A DNA stretch of 64,000 nt from Mauremys mutica. Its lineage: Eukaryota > Chordata > Testudines > Geoemydidae. Position 1 is the first letter of the stretch. Each line of letters starts with the position of its first letter. Below are positions 36,220-48,332 of this stretch, piece by piece. Position numbers and translations under genes: made by a program. The notes under the pieces were generated by a model. The model was not told where the DNA came from. It saw only the letters and a list, made by a program, of their open reading frames with translations, and did not search any database. The stretch is taken from the NCBI RefSeq assembly GCF_020497125.1, contig NW_025422906.1, positions 1 through 64,000 on the forward strand. Reading direction: 5' to 3'.

Positions 36220-37848
36220 AGTTATGCTTACAGAGTCTGATATAGAGTTATTATATGACAGAGAAGTATTTTCAAGGCTCAGATTAGAAACTGAAAGATT
36301 CCATGTCTTCCATAGGGCCATTTTGTTCTCATCTGTTGGAAAAGAACAAGATCATTTTCAATCTCTGGTAACAAGTGACAAGTGCATCCCATTTGTGTCA
36401 AGATATGCCATGAGAACTGACAGTCTGCATCCCAACTTAACCTTACTGTCTTGTGATGTTCCTTCCCCATTGTGTCAAAGACTCAGTGCATGTGTTCCTT
36501 TTTATAGTTCAAGTGCACCTTGATGGAGAAGAGTAATTTTTTAAAAAAATTACAGGGGAGTTTTATGCTATCAATTGCCTGGATTTTGTAAAACGCTAAA
36601 CTGGGGTTTTGATACTCAGAAACGTGAATTTGTTTCAGTATAAAACTAAGTATTAATAAAGCATAAATAAATCAAGAATGTTAGCTACATTAATTTCATA
36701 TGCCACAGAACAGAACATAAGTATTCCATATGCCATGTGAACTTTATTTTCCTGGGTAGTACAGGAAAATATTTCCCTATTTTTATGGTGACACTGGAGT
36801 TAACGCTTACAAATGCCATTATTTAAATATTGGATTTAGTTCATTCTAGGCCAGTGTGGCTTGGAATGGAAAATCACATTGCATTATACTAGCTCGATAA
36901 AACTTGTCACCGTAATAGGAAGTGGTAGTTACTCTTCAGTAATCTCAAGGTGTTAACAAGATGTCTGCCAGGGCTGTGATAAGATGTTCACATCCAATAA
37001 AGCCTCACATCTGGGGTGTAAGGATTATATGGGCTACACAGTGTTACACTAACAGCTTTTGCTGTGATTGAAGATACATCACCTTTACTGTGGCTAGGAG
37101 TATCGCTGATAAACTTAGTCACCAAAAGTTGTTCTGACCAACACCTTGTAGCATAAATTACCTGGGAAGTTTCAGAATGTTCTGGTGTGTGAAAAACAGG
37201 ACACCAGAGATAACTTTTCTTCCTTCTGAAAGTATATCACTTCTGCAAAGCATTTGCACCCAATAGTAATTTCCACTAAGGTCCCTTTACACCACTCTGA
37301 CCTTGTTAGTGACAGTTATGCGCACTTTAAAGTCCTCTATGCTGCCAGAGTGGAGTAAAGAGCCTTTTGTGTCAGAGCTATTTTATCATCTGCCTGAGGC
37401 CTAAGACAACAGATATGTTGATAGTCTTAGTGTGATACTAAAATTTTTCAGATGTGCAAGATCCCACTGTTTGTCAGTGAGGGGGAGGGGAGAAGAAAGG
37501 GGTGGTGCAAGGAGCCTTTGCTCTGCTACATACCTCTCCATTCCTGTGCATGATCATGATTCTGGTGCTACCTTGAGCACAATGTCAACAGTAATCTAGT
37601 GGCAATGAACTTTCAGAACAAACTATTGCTCTGTCCCCTCCCCCATTCATCAGCAGGATAGGGGCAGGGAGTTAGAGTATGTGCTGCATTCTCTTCAAAG
37701 TTGGTGCAACTGCCTGATCCTCCCTACTGTTCCTTACCTCAGTCTGTAACTTAATGTCACAATCAAACCCAAATAATTCCACTAGCAAACAGGATGCAGA
37801 CAATATGCTGTCTCAGGCTTGGCAGTTCAATGGTGAAAGCTTATTAGA
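36220..37848. other. No gene recognised
   Basis: Non-coding. Frames near 36224-36523 have no family resemblance. Confidence 0.5.
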
Positions 37849-39200
37849 GTCATAACTTTAAGGTCAGAAGGGACCATTATAATCATCTAGTCTGACCTCC
37901 TGCACAGCGCAGGCCACAGAATCTCACCAACCCATTCCTGCAACAAACCCATGCCCCACGCTGCAGAGGACGGCAACCCCCCCCCCAGGTCCTCTGCCAA
38001 TCTGCCCTGGAGGAAAATTCCTTCCCATCCCCAAATTCCTTCCCATCCCATCAGCTAAATCCTGAGCATGTGGTCAAGATTCACCAGCCAGACACCCAGG
38101 AAAGAATTATCTGTAGTAACTTAGATCCCAACCCATCTAACATCCCATCACAGGCCATTGGGCATATTTACCGCTAATAGTCAAACACCAATTAATTGCC
38201 AAAATTAGGCTATTCCATCATACCATCCCGTTCATAAATTTATCAATCTTAGTCTTGAAGCCAGATATGTCTTTTGCCCCCACTACTCCCCTTGGAAGGC
38301 TGTTCCAGAACTTCACTCCTCTGATGGTTAGAAACCTTCGTCTAATTTCAAGTCTAAACTTCCTGATGGCCTGTTTATATCCATTTGTTCTTGTGTCCAC
38401 ATTGGTACTGAGCTTAAATAATTCCTCTCCCTCCCTGGTATTTATCCCTCTGATATATTTATAGAGAGCAATCATATCTCCCCTCAGCCTTCTTTTGGTT
38501 AGGCTAAACAATCCAAGCTCTTTGAGTCTCCTTTCATATGACAGGTTTTCCATTCCTCGGATCATCCTAATAGCCCTTCTCTGTACCTGTTCCAGTTTGA
38601 ACTCATCCTTCTTAAACATGGGAGACCAGAACTGCATACAGTGTTCCAGATGAGGTCTCACCAGTGCCTTGTATAACGGTACTAACACCTCCTTATCTCT
38701 ACCTGGTGCATACCTTGCCTGATGCATCCCAAGACCGCATTAGCTTTTTTCACGGTTATATCACATTGGCGGCTCATAGTCATCCTGTGATCAACCAATA
38801 CTCTGAGGTCTTTCTCCTCCTCTGTTACTTCCAACTGATGAGTCCCCCAGCTTATAACAAAAATTCTTGTTATTAATCCCTAAATGCATGACCTTGCACT
38901 TTTCACTATTAAATTTAATCCTATTACTATTACTCCAGTTTACAAGGTCATCCAGATTTTCCTGTATGATATCCTGGTCCTTCTCTGTGTTAGCAATACC
39001 TCCCAGCTTTGTGTCATCCGCAAACTGTATTAGCACATTCCCGCTTTTTGTGCCAAGGTCAGTAATAAAAAGATTAAATAAGATTGGTCCCAAAACCGAT
39101 CCCTGAGGAACTCCACTAGTAACCTCCCTCCAGCCTGATAGTTCACCTTTCAGTATGACCCATTGTAGTCTCCCCTTATTATTATTCAGTATGACCTGTT
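37849..39200 (-). mobile_element. CR1 LINE, 1.35 kb, antisense
   Basis: Minus-strand coding is well preserved in two pieces. At 39093-38791 it carries GPILFNLFITDL, the catalytic FADDTKLGG and KCKVMHLG. At 38727-38218 a 169-residue piece carries PLYKALVRPHLEHCMQFWSP and the CR1 C-terminal end. The joint between them near 38730-38790 is a frame break. The 3' untranslated region at the left shares ggtcagaagggaccatt with 15265-15535. The RT catalytic box is intact, but the element is truncated upstream. The youngest-looking CR1 here. Confidence 0.93.
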
Positions 39201-39556
39201 ATTAGTACTCCTGAGGGGTCTTCCTAACCATAAGTGCTGGTTAGCTGAGGGGGGGGAGGAGGGTAGGGGGCATGGCGGTCCTATTCCTCCATCCTTGGCT
39301 CCATGTCTCAATTCCAGTTTTCCCAGCGCTCACCCTCCTTGTTTCTTTGGCCCAGTCTTCCACTCACCCTCTCCAAGCCCAGCTTTTCACCAGTCTCCCT
39401 TCAAGCCATCTCCTCCTGCAGGCTACCTAGGCATCAGCCAGGGGAGCATTGAGAGCACAGGAGAATCAGTCCCCCTGTGCACAGTTCCTGTGGGTGGCAC
39501 CACAGACACCCCATGCTGCTGAGAGCAGCAATTCCAGAGAAAGTCCTGCTCACATC

Positions 39557-39843
39557 CAGGGGCGGCTCCAGGCCCCAGCACTCCAAGCGCGTGCCTGGGG
39601 TGGCAAGCCACGGGGGGCGCTCTGCTGGTCGCCGCCAGGCAGGGTGCCTTCGGCGGCTTGCCTGCGGAGGGTCCACTGGTCCCGTGGCTTCGGTGGACCT
39701 CCCACAGGCGTGCCCATGGAGGATCCACTGGTCCCACGGCTTCAGCAGACCTCCTGCAGGCATGCCCGCGGGAGGTCCGCCGAAGCCTCGGGACCAGTGG
39801 ACCCTCCGTGCTTGGGGCGGCAAAATGTCTAGAGCCGCCCCTG
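39557..39843. mobile_element. hAT MITE with exact 8-bp duplication and internal repeats
   Basis: The terminal caggggcggctc is repeated inverted and perfect at the other end. The flanking ctcacatc is duplicated exactly at 39549-39556 and 39844-39851. Inside, a segment of roughly 50 bases containing ccactggtcccgtggcttc occurs twice in direct orientation and once inverted. The several long overlapping frames on both strands here come from this GC-rich repeat and are not genes. Confidence 0.88.
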
Positions 39844-40518
39844 CTCACATCCCCTGCAGAGCCAAGCTGGAGCATGCTCAGTACAGATGGAATCTTCAGA
39901 AAATTTAGCTGCTAACCTGAGTTTTTTCATAGGTTTATAACTTAATCAAATTTGGGTGTGGTTTTTTCACACATTTGGGTGTGTTATTTCACAAAAATAG
40001 CAAAAGACACATTCCTGATGCCAGAGAGACCCTCCCTCCCCAAGCCAAATGTCAAGGCCCTGCTCCAATCACACAAGCACAAGAATATTTCAACCACACA
40101 GTTTTAATGGTTTTTTTAAATAAGGACAAACTAATGCATTTTCCCAACCTCATTCTGGGGAATGGCTGAACCATTTTTGTTAAAAATTTCTAAAAACATT
40201 CAACCTGAGTCAGACACCCAGCATGGGAAATTTCAGCCGAAATGGTAAAAGTTTTGCAAAGTAATAAACAACTGAAAGTCAGGTTTTTATAATGGCAGAC
40301 GTCAGGCAACCTTAACTATAGGTGTTGCTACCTGCACCATCATAATTAGTTTATAGATCAGGTATTGAAAATATGGAATCAGTACTACTTGCTGAAAATG
40401 GCTTCCTCTTTGCAGCTCTTAACAGTAGATTACCTTACCGACATGGGCAATTAAATTCTGCCTGCCCACTGCAGTTTCAACTGAATTTGGAAAGCTAACT
40501 TCAGATCCTGGTTGGTTG

Positions 40519-40900
40519 ATAAAATTAATAGTATTGACATAAATACTTAGATTTCTGTAAGGCGTTTGACTTGGTCCCATGACATTTTGATTAAAAAGCT
40601 TAAATAGTATAAAATTAACCTGGCACGCATTAAATGGATTAAAAGTTTACTAACTGATAGGTCTCAAAATGTAACTGCAAAGGGGGAAATCATCATCAAG
40701 TGGGTTTTTTTCCAGTGGGGTCCCACAGGGATCAGTTCTTGGGCCTATGCTATTTAACATTTATATCAATGACCTGGAAGAAACCGTAAAATATCACTGA
40801 TGAAGTTTACAAATGACCCAAAACTTGGGGAAGTGTAAATAATGAAGAGGACAGCTCACTGATTTAGAGCAATTTGGATAGTTTGGTAAACTGATGCAAG
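40519..40900 (+). mobile_element. Old CR1 LINE reverse-transcriptase fragment, sense
   Basis: The plus strand reads AFDLVPHDILIKKL near 40565, [21 protein letters not shown] (about 40715-40780) and a mutated catalytic region (FTNDPKLG, normally FADDTKL). Stops and frame breaks throughout. Lacks the 3' end. More diverged than the other CR1 pieces. Confidence 0.82.
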
Positions 40901-42640
40901 TGAAACACCAGGATTATTACAGGTTCAGGTTTCTCATAAGCCACATTTTACTAAGTGCTGTGCTACAGTGTAATTGTCTTTTTCAAGTGACTGTTGCATA
41001 ATATTTATAGAACTATCTCAGTTGTGCAATAGGTCTGACTGTGCCTGGTCCTAGTCACAGAAAAAAGAGCATGCCTGAGGGCGTTGCAATAACCATTCTT
41101 AGCATTCTGCCAGATCCATCACTTTAAATACAAGTGTGTTTTCCCTTGTATTTCATTTACATTTTGTTTACGAGATGTTATTCTGATAGTACTTTAACTA
41201 GCGTTGGGCTCAAAATGGAGCATTGAATCAAGTGATTACGTAAAGAAGGGATCAACTATGCTGGGCTAGACTACAGAAGTAACTGTGGGGCAGGGATCAT
41301 CTCTTCCTTTGGTTTTGTACTGCACCTAGCACAAAAACATTCCAATCCTGACCAAGGCCTCCAGGAGCTATTGTAATATAACGATTAAATAATACCTGTC
41401 TTAAGCATTGGGTATGCCTGGCGTGACCTAGAAGTGTCCAGGTGCCAGGGCTGATTCAGACTGAGCCAGGTGGTTAGGCTGTTGAAGTGCCTTCTGACAT
41501 ACCTGACTCCTGAGTGCTCATTAGACATTTCAGGGCCTTGCACTGGTTTTGTTAAGTTGTACATGTTGGTCAGCTAAAGACAACTAAAAGAATACAGTAC
41601 AATACTGGCACCCAATTCTGCCATGAAGATGCAGATGAAACTCAATGACTTCAGTGGGGATCTTGCATGTGTAATGATTTCAGGTTTGGACCTTGGAATG
41701 ATAATGGAAAAATATACCTTCCCTTTAGTTCTCATCTTTCTTCCTCTGGCACTGATGTCAGCAGCACTCAGACAAAAACATAGGCCACAAGTGACTCTTT
41801 GTCTGAATGTTTGTCATCACACAGTTTTCTTTCAGTGCTGCCATCTGGATCCTTTGGCAGTTCCACAGGCAATCATGTTGTTGGCTCTAGGGATGCCTCT
41901 GGGGCTCTCAAGTGGCTAAGATGCCTTGTCAGCTCAGATGTCATTTATCTTTTGACTTGACTTTGATCTTTAGGAGTTTGTGCAAAATTATCTGCTGGAG
42001 GAAAAAATGTTTTTGTAACTTTCCACTTTGATATGTGCATGAAGGATTTTTAAAGGAAGAAAATGAGGCTCAGTCCCTCTATCTACACATAGTTATATTG
42101 TATTGTGTTTGATAAATATGTTTTTAACGTATAAATAAGACAACACATCCATCCTCAATCTCTGTGTACAGATTTCTAGCCCCTTGTTTGTTGCATGATA
42201 CAGAATCTTTTATGTTGTTTTGACATTGTCTAACAGGTGCCAGGACTGGCACCATGCAGAACTACTGAAATGTTACTCCACTCCCATTAGTTTTTAATAG
42301 GGCATTCACATTTTTCCAATAAGGAGAATATTGTATCATTGCCACTGGCAAACATCCGTGTTCCTGATATGTCTAATGCTATCTCTAATTTGTTTTTGTG
42401 AAGCAAACTCAAATTTTCCCCTTTATATCTTCGAAGTCATGTGTGAGGTTTTAGTGCTATTCCCTTAAAGTGAATGGAAATCATATTGCTAAACACCAGC
42501 TTAGTGCTTTAAGTATTTGAAAGGCAAAATTAGAAGGTAAGTTTAGGTTAGAACAAACAAAATGGTATGATTCTTTGTAAGCCAATGTTTAAACCAAAAT
42601 ATTTGTATGTCTTAATTTTCTTGTCACTTTAGCTTACTAA

Positions 42641-42643
<3 letters not shown>
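40901..42643. other. No gene recognised (apart from a possible old repeat at 41270)
   Basis: The 98-codon frame at 41623-41919 shows no domain. Confidence 0.5.
41270..41395. repeat. Probable old interspersed repeat
   Basis: Contains tgcacctagcacaaaaacat, caatcctgaccaaggcctcc and aggagctattgtaatat, a pattern I associate with an old amniote dispersed repeat. Non-coding. Confidence 0.35.

Positions 42644-42693
<50 letters not shown>
42644..42693 (+). repeat. TG microsatellite
   Basis: About 25 TG units without interruption. Confidence 0.97.
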
Positions 42694-42696
<3 letters not shown>

Positions 42697-42808
42697 GCCC
42701 ATCTTGGGTTTACACCATTGAGTTTCTGGGGGCTATGGTTCACTGGACCTTTCTGCTTACCACTCCCACTGGATGATCCTACCTGTAACAAAGATGATAC
42801 TGGAAAAG

Positions 42809-42874
42809 GATCAGAGGGGTAGCCGTGTTAGTCTGGTTCTGTAGAAGTAGCAAAGAATCCTGTGGCACCTTGTG
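42809..42874 (-). mobile_element. Truncated single-arm copy of the fold-back family (copy D)
   Basis: Begins tcagaggggtagccgtgtta, the reverse complement of the tail seen at 2.3 kb, and continues through the cctgtggcacctt arm end. Truncated after about 66 bp. I see no inverted second arm and no clear target duplication. Confidence 0.7.
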
Positions 42875-43207
42875 AGTTTTCCCCAAGTTAAACTTGTTCC
42901 TTTTCTTGAGCGAAGGAAATGCAAGTGATAGAAACATGCTAAATTTCGACCTGGTATAAGGGAATGGTTTCTAACCTAAGTTCATTGAAGAAGATCCTCA
43001 GCCAATGGTGTTGAAACAATTTGTATAGTGGGGGTGCTGAAAGCCACTGAACAAAATTGTAAATTCTGTATATGATGGAAACTACTTCAAGCCAGCACCC
43101 TTAGTTCTAGCACCCCTTTCCTCAGTTGATGTACATTGTCATAATTCCATTGACTTCAATGAAGGTATGACAATTTACATCTGCTGAGGGTCTGCCTCAG
43201 TTTTAGA

Positions 43208-43310
43208 GAGACAAGTTGGGTGAGGTAATATATTTTATTTGACTGACTTCTGTTGGTGAGAGAGACAAGCTTTCAAGCTTACACAGAGCTCTTCTTCAGG
43301 TCTGGGAAAT
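43208..43310 (-). mobile_element. Second copy of the 'gagagacaagctt' family
   Basis: Matches, in reverse, the 33.1-kb element: ttggtgagagagacaagctt and an upstream gacaagttgggtgaggtaat. Truncated on both sides. No target duplication recognised. Confidence 0.5.
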
Positions 43311-44752
43311 GTACGCATTATTTTGTACATTAATCATATTTTTTTATTTTTCTACTGTAATGCAGCTCCTAGAGTGCAAAGGGCCAGTCAAGCTGTCTTA
43401 AATGGCTTCAACAGACGCATGATGTCAGCTAGCCAGAGTGGGGTTATGTAGTCATTGATTTGGCATCTGATCTTGGTTATTCCCAGGATATCTTCACAGA
43501 TAGCCATGGCGTCCTGTAGAATTCTGGGATCCACAGGATTCTAAAGGTGGAACTACTGCTCATTGCAGGCCAGCCCCAAGCAAAATAATGTAGGGAGAAT
43601 GTCCATGGGATCTAAACAGATTTTTTTCCCTTTCATGTGTATGATTGTGGGAGGGGGTAAGCTGAGGTCCACTGAAACAAAGGTAATTTTATTATCTACC
43701 CAATAAACATATTTATTGAAAATTCTGCAAAATACAATGGATAAAACTGTTGTTGTCTGATGATCCTTTCTCTCATTGGAGGTTTCATACCTAACTAGAT
43801 CACCAAACAGAACAAATTAATATATTTTTGTAAATTGTAACCCTCTCATGCAGTACCAAGGTTGAAATCTGATAAAAACAAAGAGAGAGGTCAAATTTAG
43901 ACCACATTTAAAGTTCTTTTTTTATTCAGTGGCTCTTTAACAAGGTTTTGTCTGATCTGGCATCAGACTTCACTACTGCCTCAATTTCCCCAAGCTGGTT
44001 GTCGCTTGGTTTTTTAAACAATTTAGCCTTTCAGCCCTTTCAGTGGATAGACAAAAAGTCTAACGAAACAAAACAGATATCCAGCAGCCTCATATTATGT
44101 CTTCCCCTGTTTGATCAGAGTGTTCCTTCTCAGGGACACACAATATTTTCATTCTTGCTGGTCCATGATTCCTCTTCTTACCCCTCCTGGGTTGAACAGT
44201 CTATTAGTATGTTGGTGCAGAGGCCACAGGAGGGGAATTTCCTCCCACCCTTGCTGGACCCAGCCTAGACCATTAGCAACCGTGAGTGTCAATTCCCTTC
44301 AACACCCATCAGCACTATCCTTTTCAGGCTACTTTCTTCTAGAAATACCCTTCTAATTTCTTTTGAATCAGGGCTCTTTCAACCACTCCGATATCACTCT
44401 TGGTGGGGGGAGGCGATGTATCATGGGGAATGGAGTACAACTGGGGAGTCTGGCACATGGAGCAGAATGGGGATGTGAGACAAATGAACTACGACTCCCA
44501 GGATGCACCACGGTGGCTTCTTGACCAACATATTTCTGTTTTCTTCTGGGAAAAAAATGGTTTTGGGGTGTTTGGTTTATTGATGAAAAATTTAACATTT
44601 CCACAGAGAGCACATGTATAGTTGCAAACCCAATTTTTCCACTGAAAAATGGTTTTAATGGTAAATGTTCAACCAGCCCTAATTCTAACTCAGAAGGAAC
44701 ATAGAAATCAATTGCCAGTCATTGAAAAATGGCAAGAAACGCTATAATGTAG

Positions 44753-44963
44753 GGAAAAAACGAGGAGTCCTTGTGGCACCTTAGAGCCAAACAAATTTAT
44801 CTGGGCATAAGTTTTGTGGGCTAGAACCCACCTCATATATCTGATGAAGTGGGTTCTAGCCCATGATAGCTTATGCCCAAATAAATTTGTTAGTCTCTAA
44901 GGTGCCACAAGGACTCCTCTATTTTTTTTTTCTGATACAGACTAAGACGGCTACCACTGAAAA
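44753..44963 (+). mobile_element. Fold-back insertion with 11-bp target duplication (copy E)
   Basis: Inverted arms with gtccttgtggcacc and ggtgccacaaggac at their outer ends, then a T-rich run and the tail ctgatacagactaagacgg. The exact 11-bp duplication ctataatgtag lies at 44742-44752 and 44964-44974. The arms show several mismatches. Confidence 0.82.
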
Positions 44964-44974
44964 CTATAATGTAG

Positions 44975-46410
44975 ATTGTCCATCTATACACACACACATA
45001 CACGCACACACACATATTCACCCACTCACCCAAGTGAGTGTATTCCTGTGCATGTATGTGTAAACTACATATATAAAATACAAAGATTAAAGTTATGACA
45101 ACCTTGCTATAATTTTTATGCTTTATTATTTACATACAAAATAAGCACAGTAAATTTGGATTGGGATCTGTGTTGAGAAATCTTTTTTATCCTAGGTACT
45201 TTGTACACTTTCTAATTAAACTTAGTAAAAACTTTAATACCAAAACAAACAAAAAAAGAACAAAAGAAAATCTTCCAGAATGTTTGAATTGAATAATGAC
45301 GGTACTAATATATCATACCAAAGTGAACTAATTATTTCTATGGAGGAGGAGGGAGACCCTCATTTAGAGGAGTAATTTGCAAGTCATATGGGAGCGTTTG
45401 ATCTCTTCATGTGAAAAGGTTAGGACTGTGTTAATTTGAAGCAGAGACAATCACATAATTAATTTTCCCAGCAGGAAAACAAGGTTCATAGTACAAGTCT
45501 GTGTAAAGTGTTAGTGCTAAACAATAACCTCTCACATCTGAATTTACACTATTATAATTACAGGGTCAGCTCAGAAATGCTCTGCAGTTGCTAAGTAAAA
45601 CTTAAAGAGATAGCACTTCTTCATTTTTCCAAGTGCTATTCAATACAATGGTTCCTGATCTTAGGTTCTGTTCTTTCCATCCAGACAATCTTTGCATCTA
45701 TCACTGCACATACAGCCTTTTTTAGAGCATAAGTGCTAAAATTTTACAAAAATTTTACAGAATTGTCCCAGAAGCTGGGGTTCTGAGGGCTGCCCAGGAA
45801 GAGGGAGGCATTTGCCTAGGGAATTTTAGATGATTATAAAAAGCTATCTCCACTCTCAGGGTTACAAAATGTTGAGGGCTCAGCTAAAAATTAGAACTAA
45901 TTGAAGAGGGATAAACATTCCTTTCCTAATAGCCTCATCTCCAGTAAATGACTCCCACTTATCTGCAGTTGCCTTCTTTTGGGAGACCCAGATGCCTGCA
46001 ATTCCCACACACATACAGCATATTTGGGGAGAAGCAGCAGGCCTATTATCCTTTATTCCTTCATTTCTCCCCCCACCATTTTTTCCTTGTGTGTTCCCTA
46101 TTAATGAGAAATCACTTCCCCAAAATTAATTCTTCCCAAAAATGGTTATTCTCCTCCCTTCTCCCCAAAGTCCCCATTTATTTAGTACAATAACTGCCCT
46201 GCTACAGGCAGGAATTCTGAGTATTAATAAAGCTGCTACCCTCCACTGAAATTCCCACCAACCTCTTAGGACCCTGCCATAGCTACTGCTGACTGCACAA
46301 TGCCCCTAGGGACAGAGACTCAGTTGGTCTCTCTCTCATGCCCTTGGGTGTCAGGCCCATTTGTGAAAAGCTGCCAAACTGGGACTGTTTGCAGCTATGC
46401 CCTAGCTGTG
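44975..46410. other. No gene recognised
   Basis: Host sequence left of the provirus. Small CA-rich run near 44990-45020. No exon seen. Confidence 0.55.
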
Positions 46411-46414
46411 GCAA
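46411..46414. repeat. Target-site duplication (gcaa), provirus 3' side
   Basis: The four bases directly outside the 3' LTR are repeated directly outside the 5' LTR. A 4-bp duplication is typical of gammaretroviral integrase. Confidence 0.85.
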
Positions 46415-46840
46415 TGTTAGGTAAAAAGCAAGTCCTACTCACCTCTCCAGCACCCGAGTTTGTGCGGAGTTGGTATAGGGCTCAGAAAACTGTCAGAGAC
46501 CAGACAATAATTCGTTGATCAACGGGCTCACACCATCCTTAGCTTAAGAGCAAAGCTTCGGAGTAAGTGTGGCAAGTTTATTAGGGGTGAGCATCAATGT
46601 TTATACACAGAAGTAAACAAAGTGATTAACAGATCATAATGGTCATGCATAATCAATCAAGATTCTACAGGATAAAACAGGTTAAAATGTAAATTAGAAA
46701 AGACAAAGGAGGATATGGCTACTTATTGGGAGGGGGGAGGTGTCAGGAGTAGTTCGCAGGTCAGAGCCTTGATTAAAAGTTTCAGACAGAGACATCAAGT
46801 CTGGATTAAGTTTAAACTCATGAAAAGTTCAGACTCAACA
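46415..46840 (-). repeat. 3' LTR of the provirus
   Basis: Second 426-bp copy of the LTR, the same length as the 5' LTR and with no difference that I can see. A short purine run lies immediately upstream on the sense strand. Because LTRs are made identical at integration, zero visible divergence means a young insertion. Confidence 0.96.
46577..46582 (-). terminator. Probable poly(A) signal in the 3' LTR
   Basis: AATAAA on the sense strand, with the same site at 52681-52686 in the 5' LTR. It is the only clear AATAAA I see in the LTR on that strand. The cleavage site itself cannot be placed by eye. Confidence 0.6.
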
Positions 46841-46852
46841 TTCCTCCATTTG
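46841..46852 (-). promoter_or_regulatory. Probable polypurine tract
   Basis: On the sense strand a short purine-rich run (ending GGAGGAA) abuts the start of the 3' LTR, the position of the plus-strand primer. It is short and interrupted by a T compared with the long tract of murine-type viruses. Confidence 0.6.
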
Positions 46853-46892
46853 TAGCTTTGGGATAATTATTTACCAAACGCTACACCCCATT

Positions 46893-47510
46893 TTAAGGAG
46901 CCAAGGGCCGCTTGGCAATTTCAGCCTGGGCCAACTCGAAGAGAGTAAGGCCTTTGGCTGAAGTAGGAAAAGAATAAACTGACCCACATGAGTTTATGAG
47001 GGAGGGGACACACTGGATGCAGCAACACAGTATTATAAGGATTACTGTGGCCCCAACAATACCCACCAAGAGTTTTTAACCCACCCAAATCCAGGCAACC
47101 AATTCCATAAGGCTCCCCACCAATCATAAGGTGGCTGGCCAGAGGAGTAGTTCTTAGCCATTTCCCTTAGATGTTTGGTACGTTGAAAAGTGTCAGGGTA
47201 GGTGTCGTTTACAAAAACACAGCATTCTTCATTTATGAAGGCGCAAGTCCCTCCTTGGGCTGCTAACATTATGTCTAAAGCCATTCGGTTTTGCAAAGCT
47301 AACTGGCGCAGCTGGGACATTTCCCCGGCCTGATTCTCAAATAGGGTCGCAGTCTCATTGGTTAAAGATTCTAGTAGTCCCTGTAGACGGATGACACCAC
47401 CCCTCAAGCTAATAAGACCAGCCCACCGCTGCCACGACAAACCATCACGGATATTAATATCTCTGAAGGTTTCACGGATGTTACGAACGTGGGGAAAATG
47501 GGGGGGGGGG
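46893..47510 (-). pseudogene. env: env transmembrane subunit (TM), frame-broken before the membrane anchor
   Basis: The ectodomain frame extends to a stop at 47042. It shows a heptad-like Leu pattern, then an immunosuppressive-type segment (LQNRMALDIML) followed by CX6CC (C-AFINEE-CC), the signature of gamma-type TM that bonds covalently to SU. A Trp-rich membrane-proximal stretch (DWWGALWNW) follows. Near 47070-47080 the family pattern changes frame. The hydrophobic membrane anchor with a Cys cluster and a short cytoplasmic tail continue in another frame to TAA at 46893-46895. I see no clear hydrophobic fusion peptide at the start of the ectodomain. Non-functional as it stands. Confidence 0.88.
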
Positions 47511-48332
47511 GGTGAGGGAGATGCGAGAAGGTGGTGTGAGCCACGCTAAATAACATGACCCTGCCCAATCAGGGGAGAGAAAGTAATAAGCTTTGGGCCC
47601 GCACACCCAGTATGTTCCATACATTGCGTTTCGGGTATTCCATTTTTCAAAGTAGGAGGTAACCCACCACCCGTTGGACCACTGTTCCCCTGGTAATGCA
47701 GAGGGGTCGTTGTGTGAACCGCAGAGGCACAATTTGGTAGTGGTGTTTTCAAAGAGCAGTGTAGTACTGCTTGAGCAGTTGTAGAAGGCAATCGTATATC
47801 CCTTAGCAATTAGTTGGACACCCTCGTGATCTGGGCAGGGTTTCTTAAAAGCTGACTCTGAAGGCTTGTGGGGGATTTACATATGGGATAAGTGGGATGC
47901 ACAAGGCTTGAAGCCAAGGTTTTTACTAAAGGCGGTGCCATTAAAATACATGTTGCATTTACTGGTTCCCACAAAAGTTGACCCTTTTTCTTTAACAAAA
48001 CACAGTGATCCTGTCTGATTGGTTACCCTGAGATATCTGTTAATTGGCACTCCTGTTTTGTCCCATGTAAGATTGTGTTGGACTGGATCTTTTATTCTAG
48101 CCGGTGGCATCCAAGTCATATTAGCAGTGGTCAGGGGAATGGGTGTGAAGGGGAGTCCCTGTTCTGCATTTACTGGAAATTGAGTACATACCCAGCAATT
48201 ACTTCTATTTCCTAAAATACGAGTTTTAACCTCGTGGGAATATCTAATAAAAGCATTATCTTTATAAGCAGAAAATAAACTAAAAAGGCATAATAAAAAA
48301 CATACAGTTGTCAGAATAAAAGGTCCTCTCAT
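47481..48332 (-). pseudogene. env: env surface subunit (SU) with one premature stop
   Basis: Starts with a hydrophobic signal peptide (about residues 1-22). A CWVC motif sits at residues 46-49, followed by several N-glycosylation sequons (NRS, NMT, NLT, NQT, NGT). A TAA at 47877-47879 closes the frame after 151 codons. The same frame then stays open down to 47481 and carries typical late-SU sequence (YWVCGPKAYYF, WAGSCYLAWL). So the first break is a single in-frame stop, not a frame change. The second break is at a run of 13 G on the plus strand (47500-47512): SU runs out of frame there and TM continues in another frame. No clear RXXR furin site is visible across that damaged joint. An early CXXC near the N-terminus differs from the late-SU position of murine-type viruses. 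Confidence 0.88.
47500..47512. repeat. G13 homopolymer inside env
   Basis: Thirteen G on the plus strand (C on the env sense strand) at the SU/TM border, exactly where the env frame changes. Length change in this run is the likely cause of the frame break, or it could be a sequencing artefact. Confidence 0.9.

Noticed and set aside
39423..39908. Several 127-150-codon frames on both strands
   Set aside because: All lie in the GC-rich MITE with internal repeats and its flanks; no consistent coding signal.
46300..46518. Plus-strand frame across the LTR, with a twin at 52434-52622
   Set aside because: Same tail in both because it lies in the LTR, antisense to the provirus.
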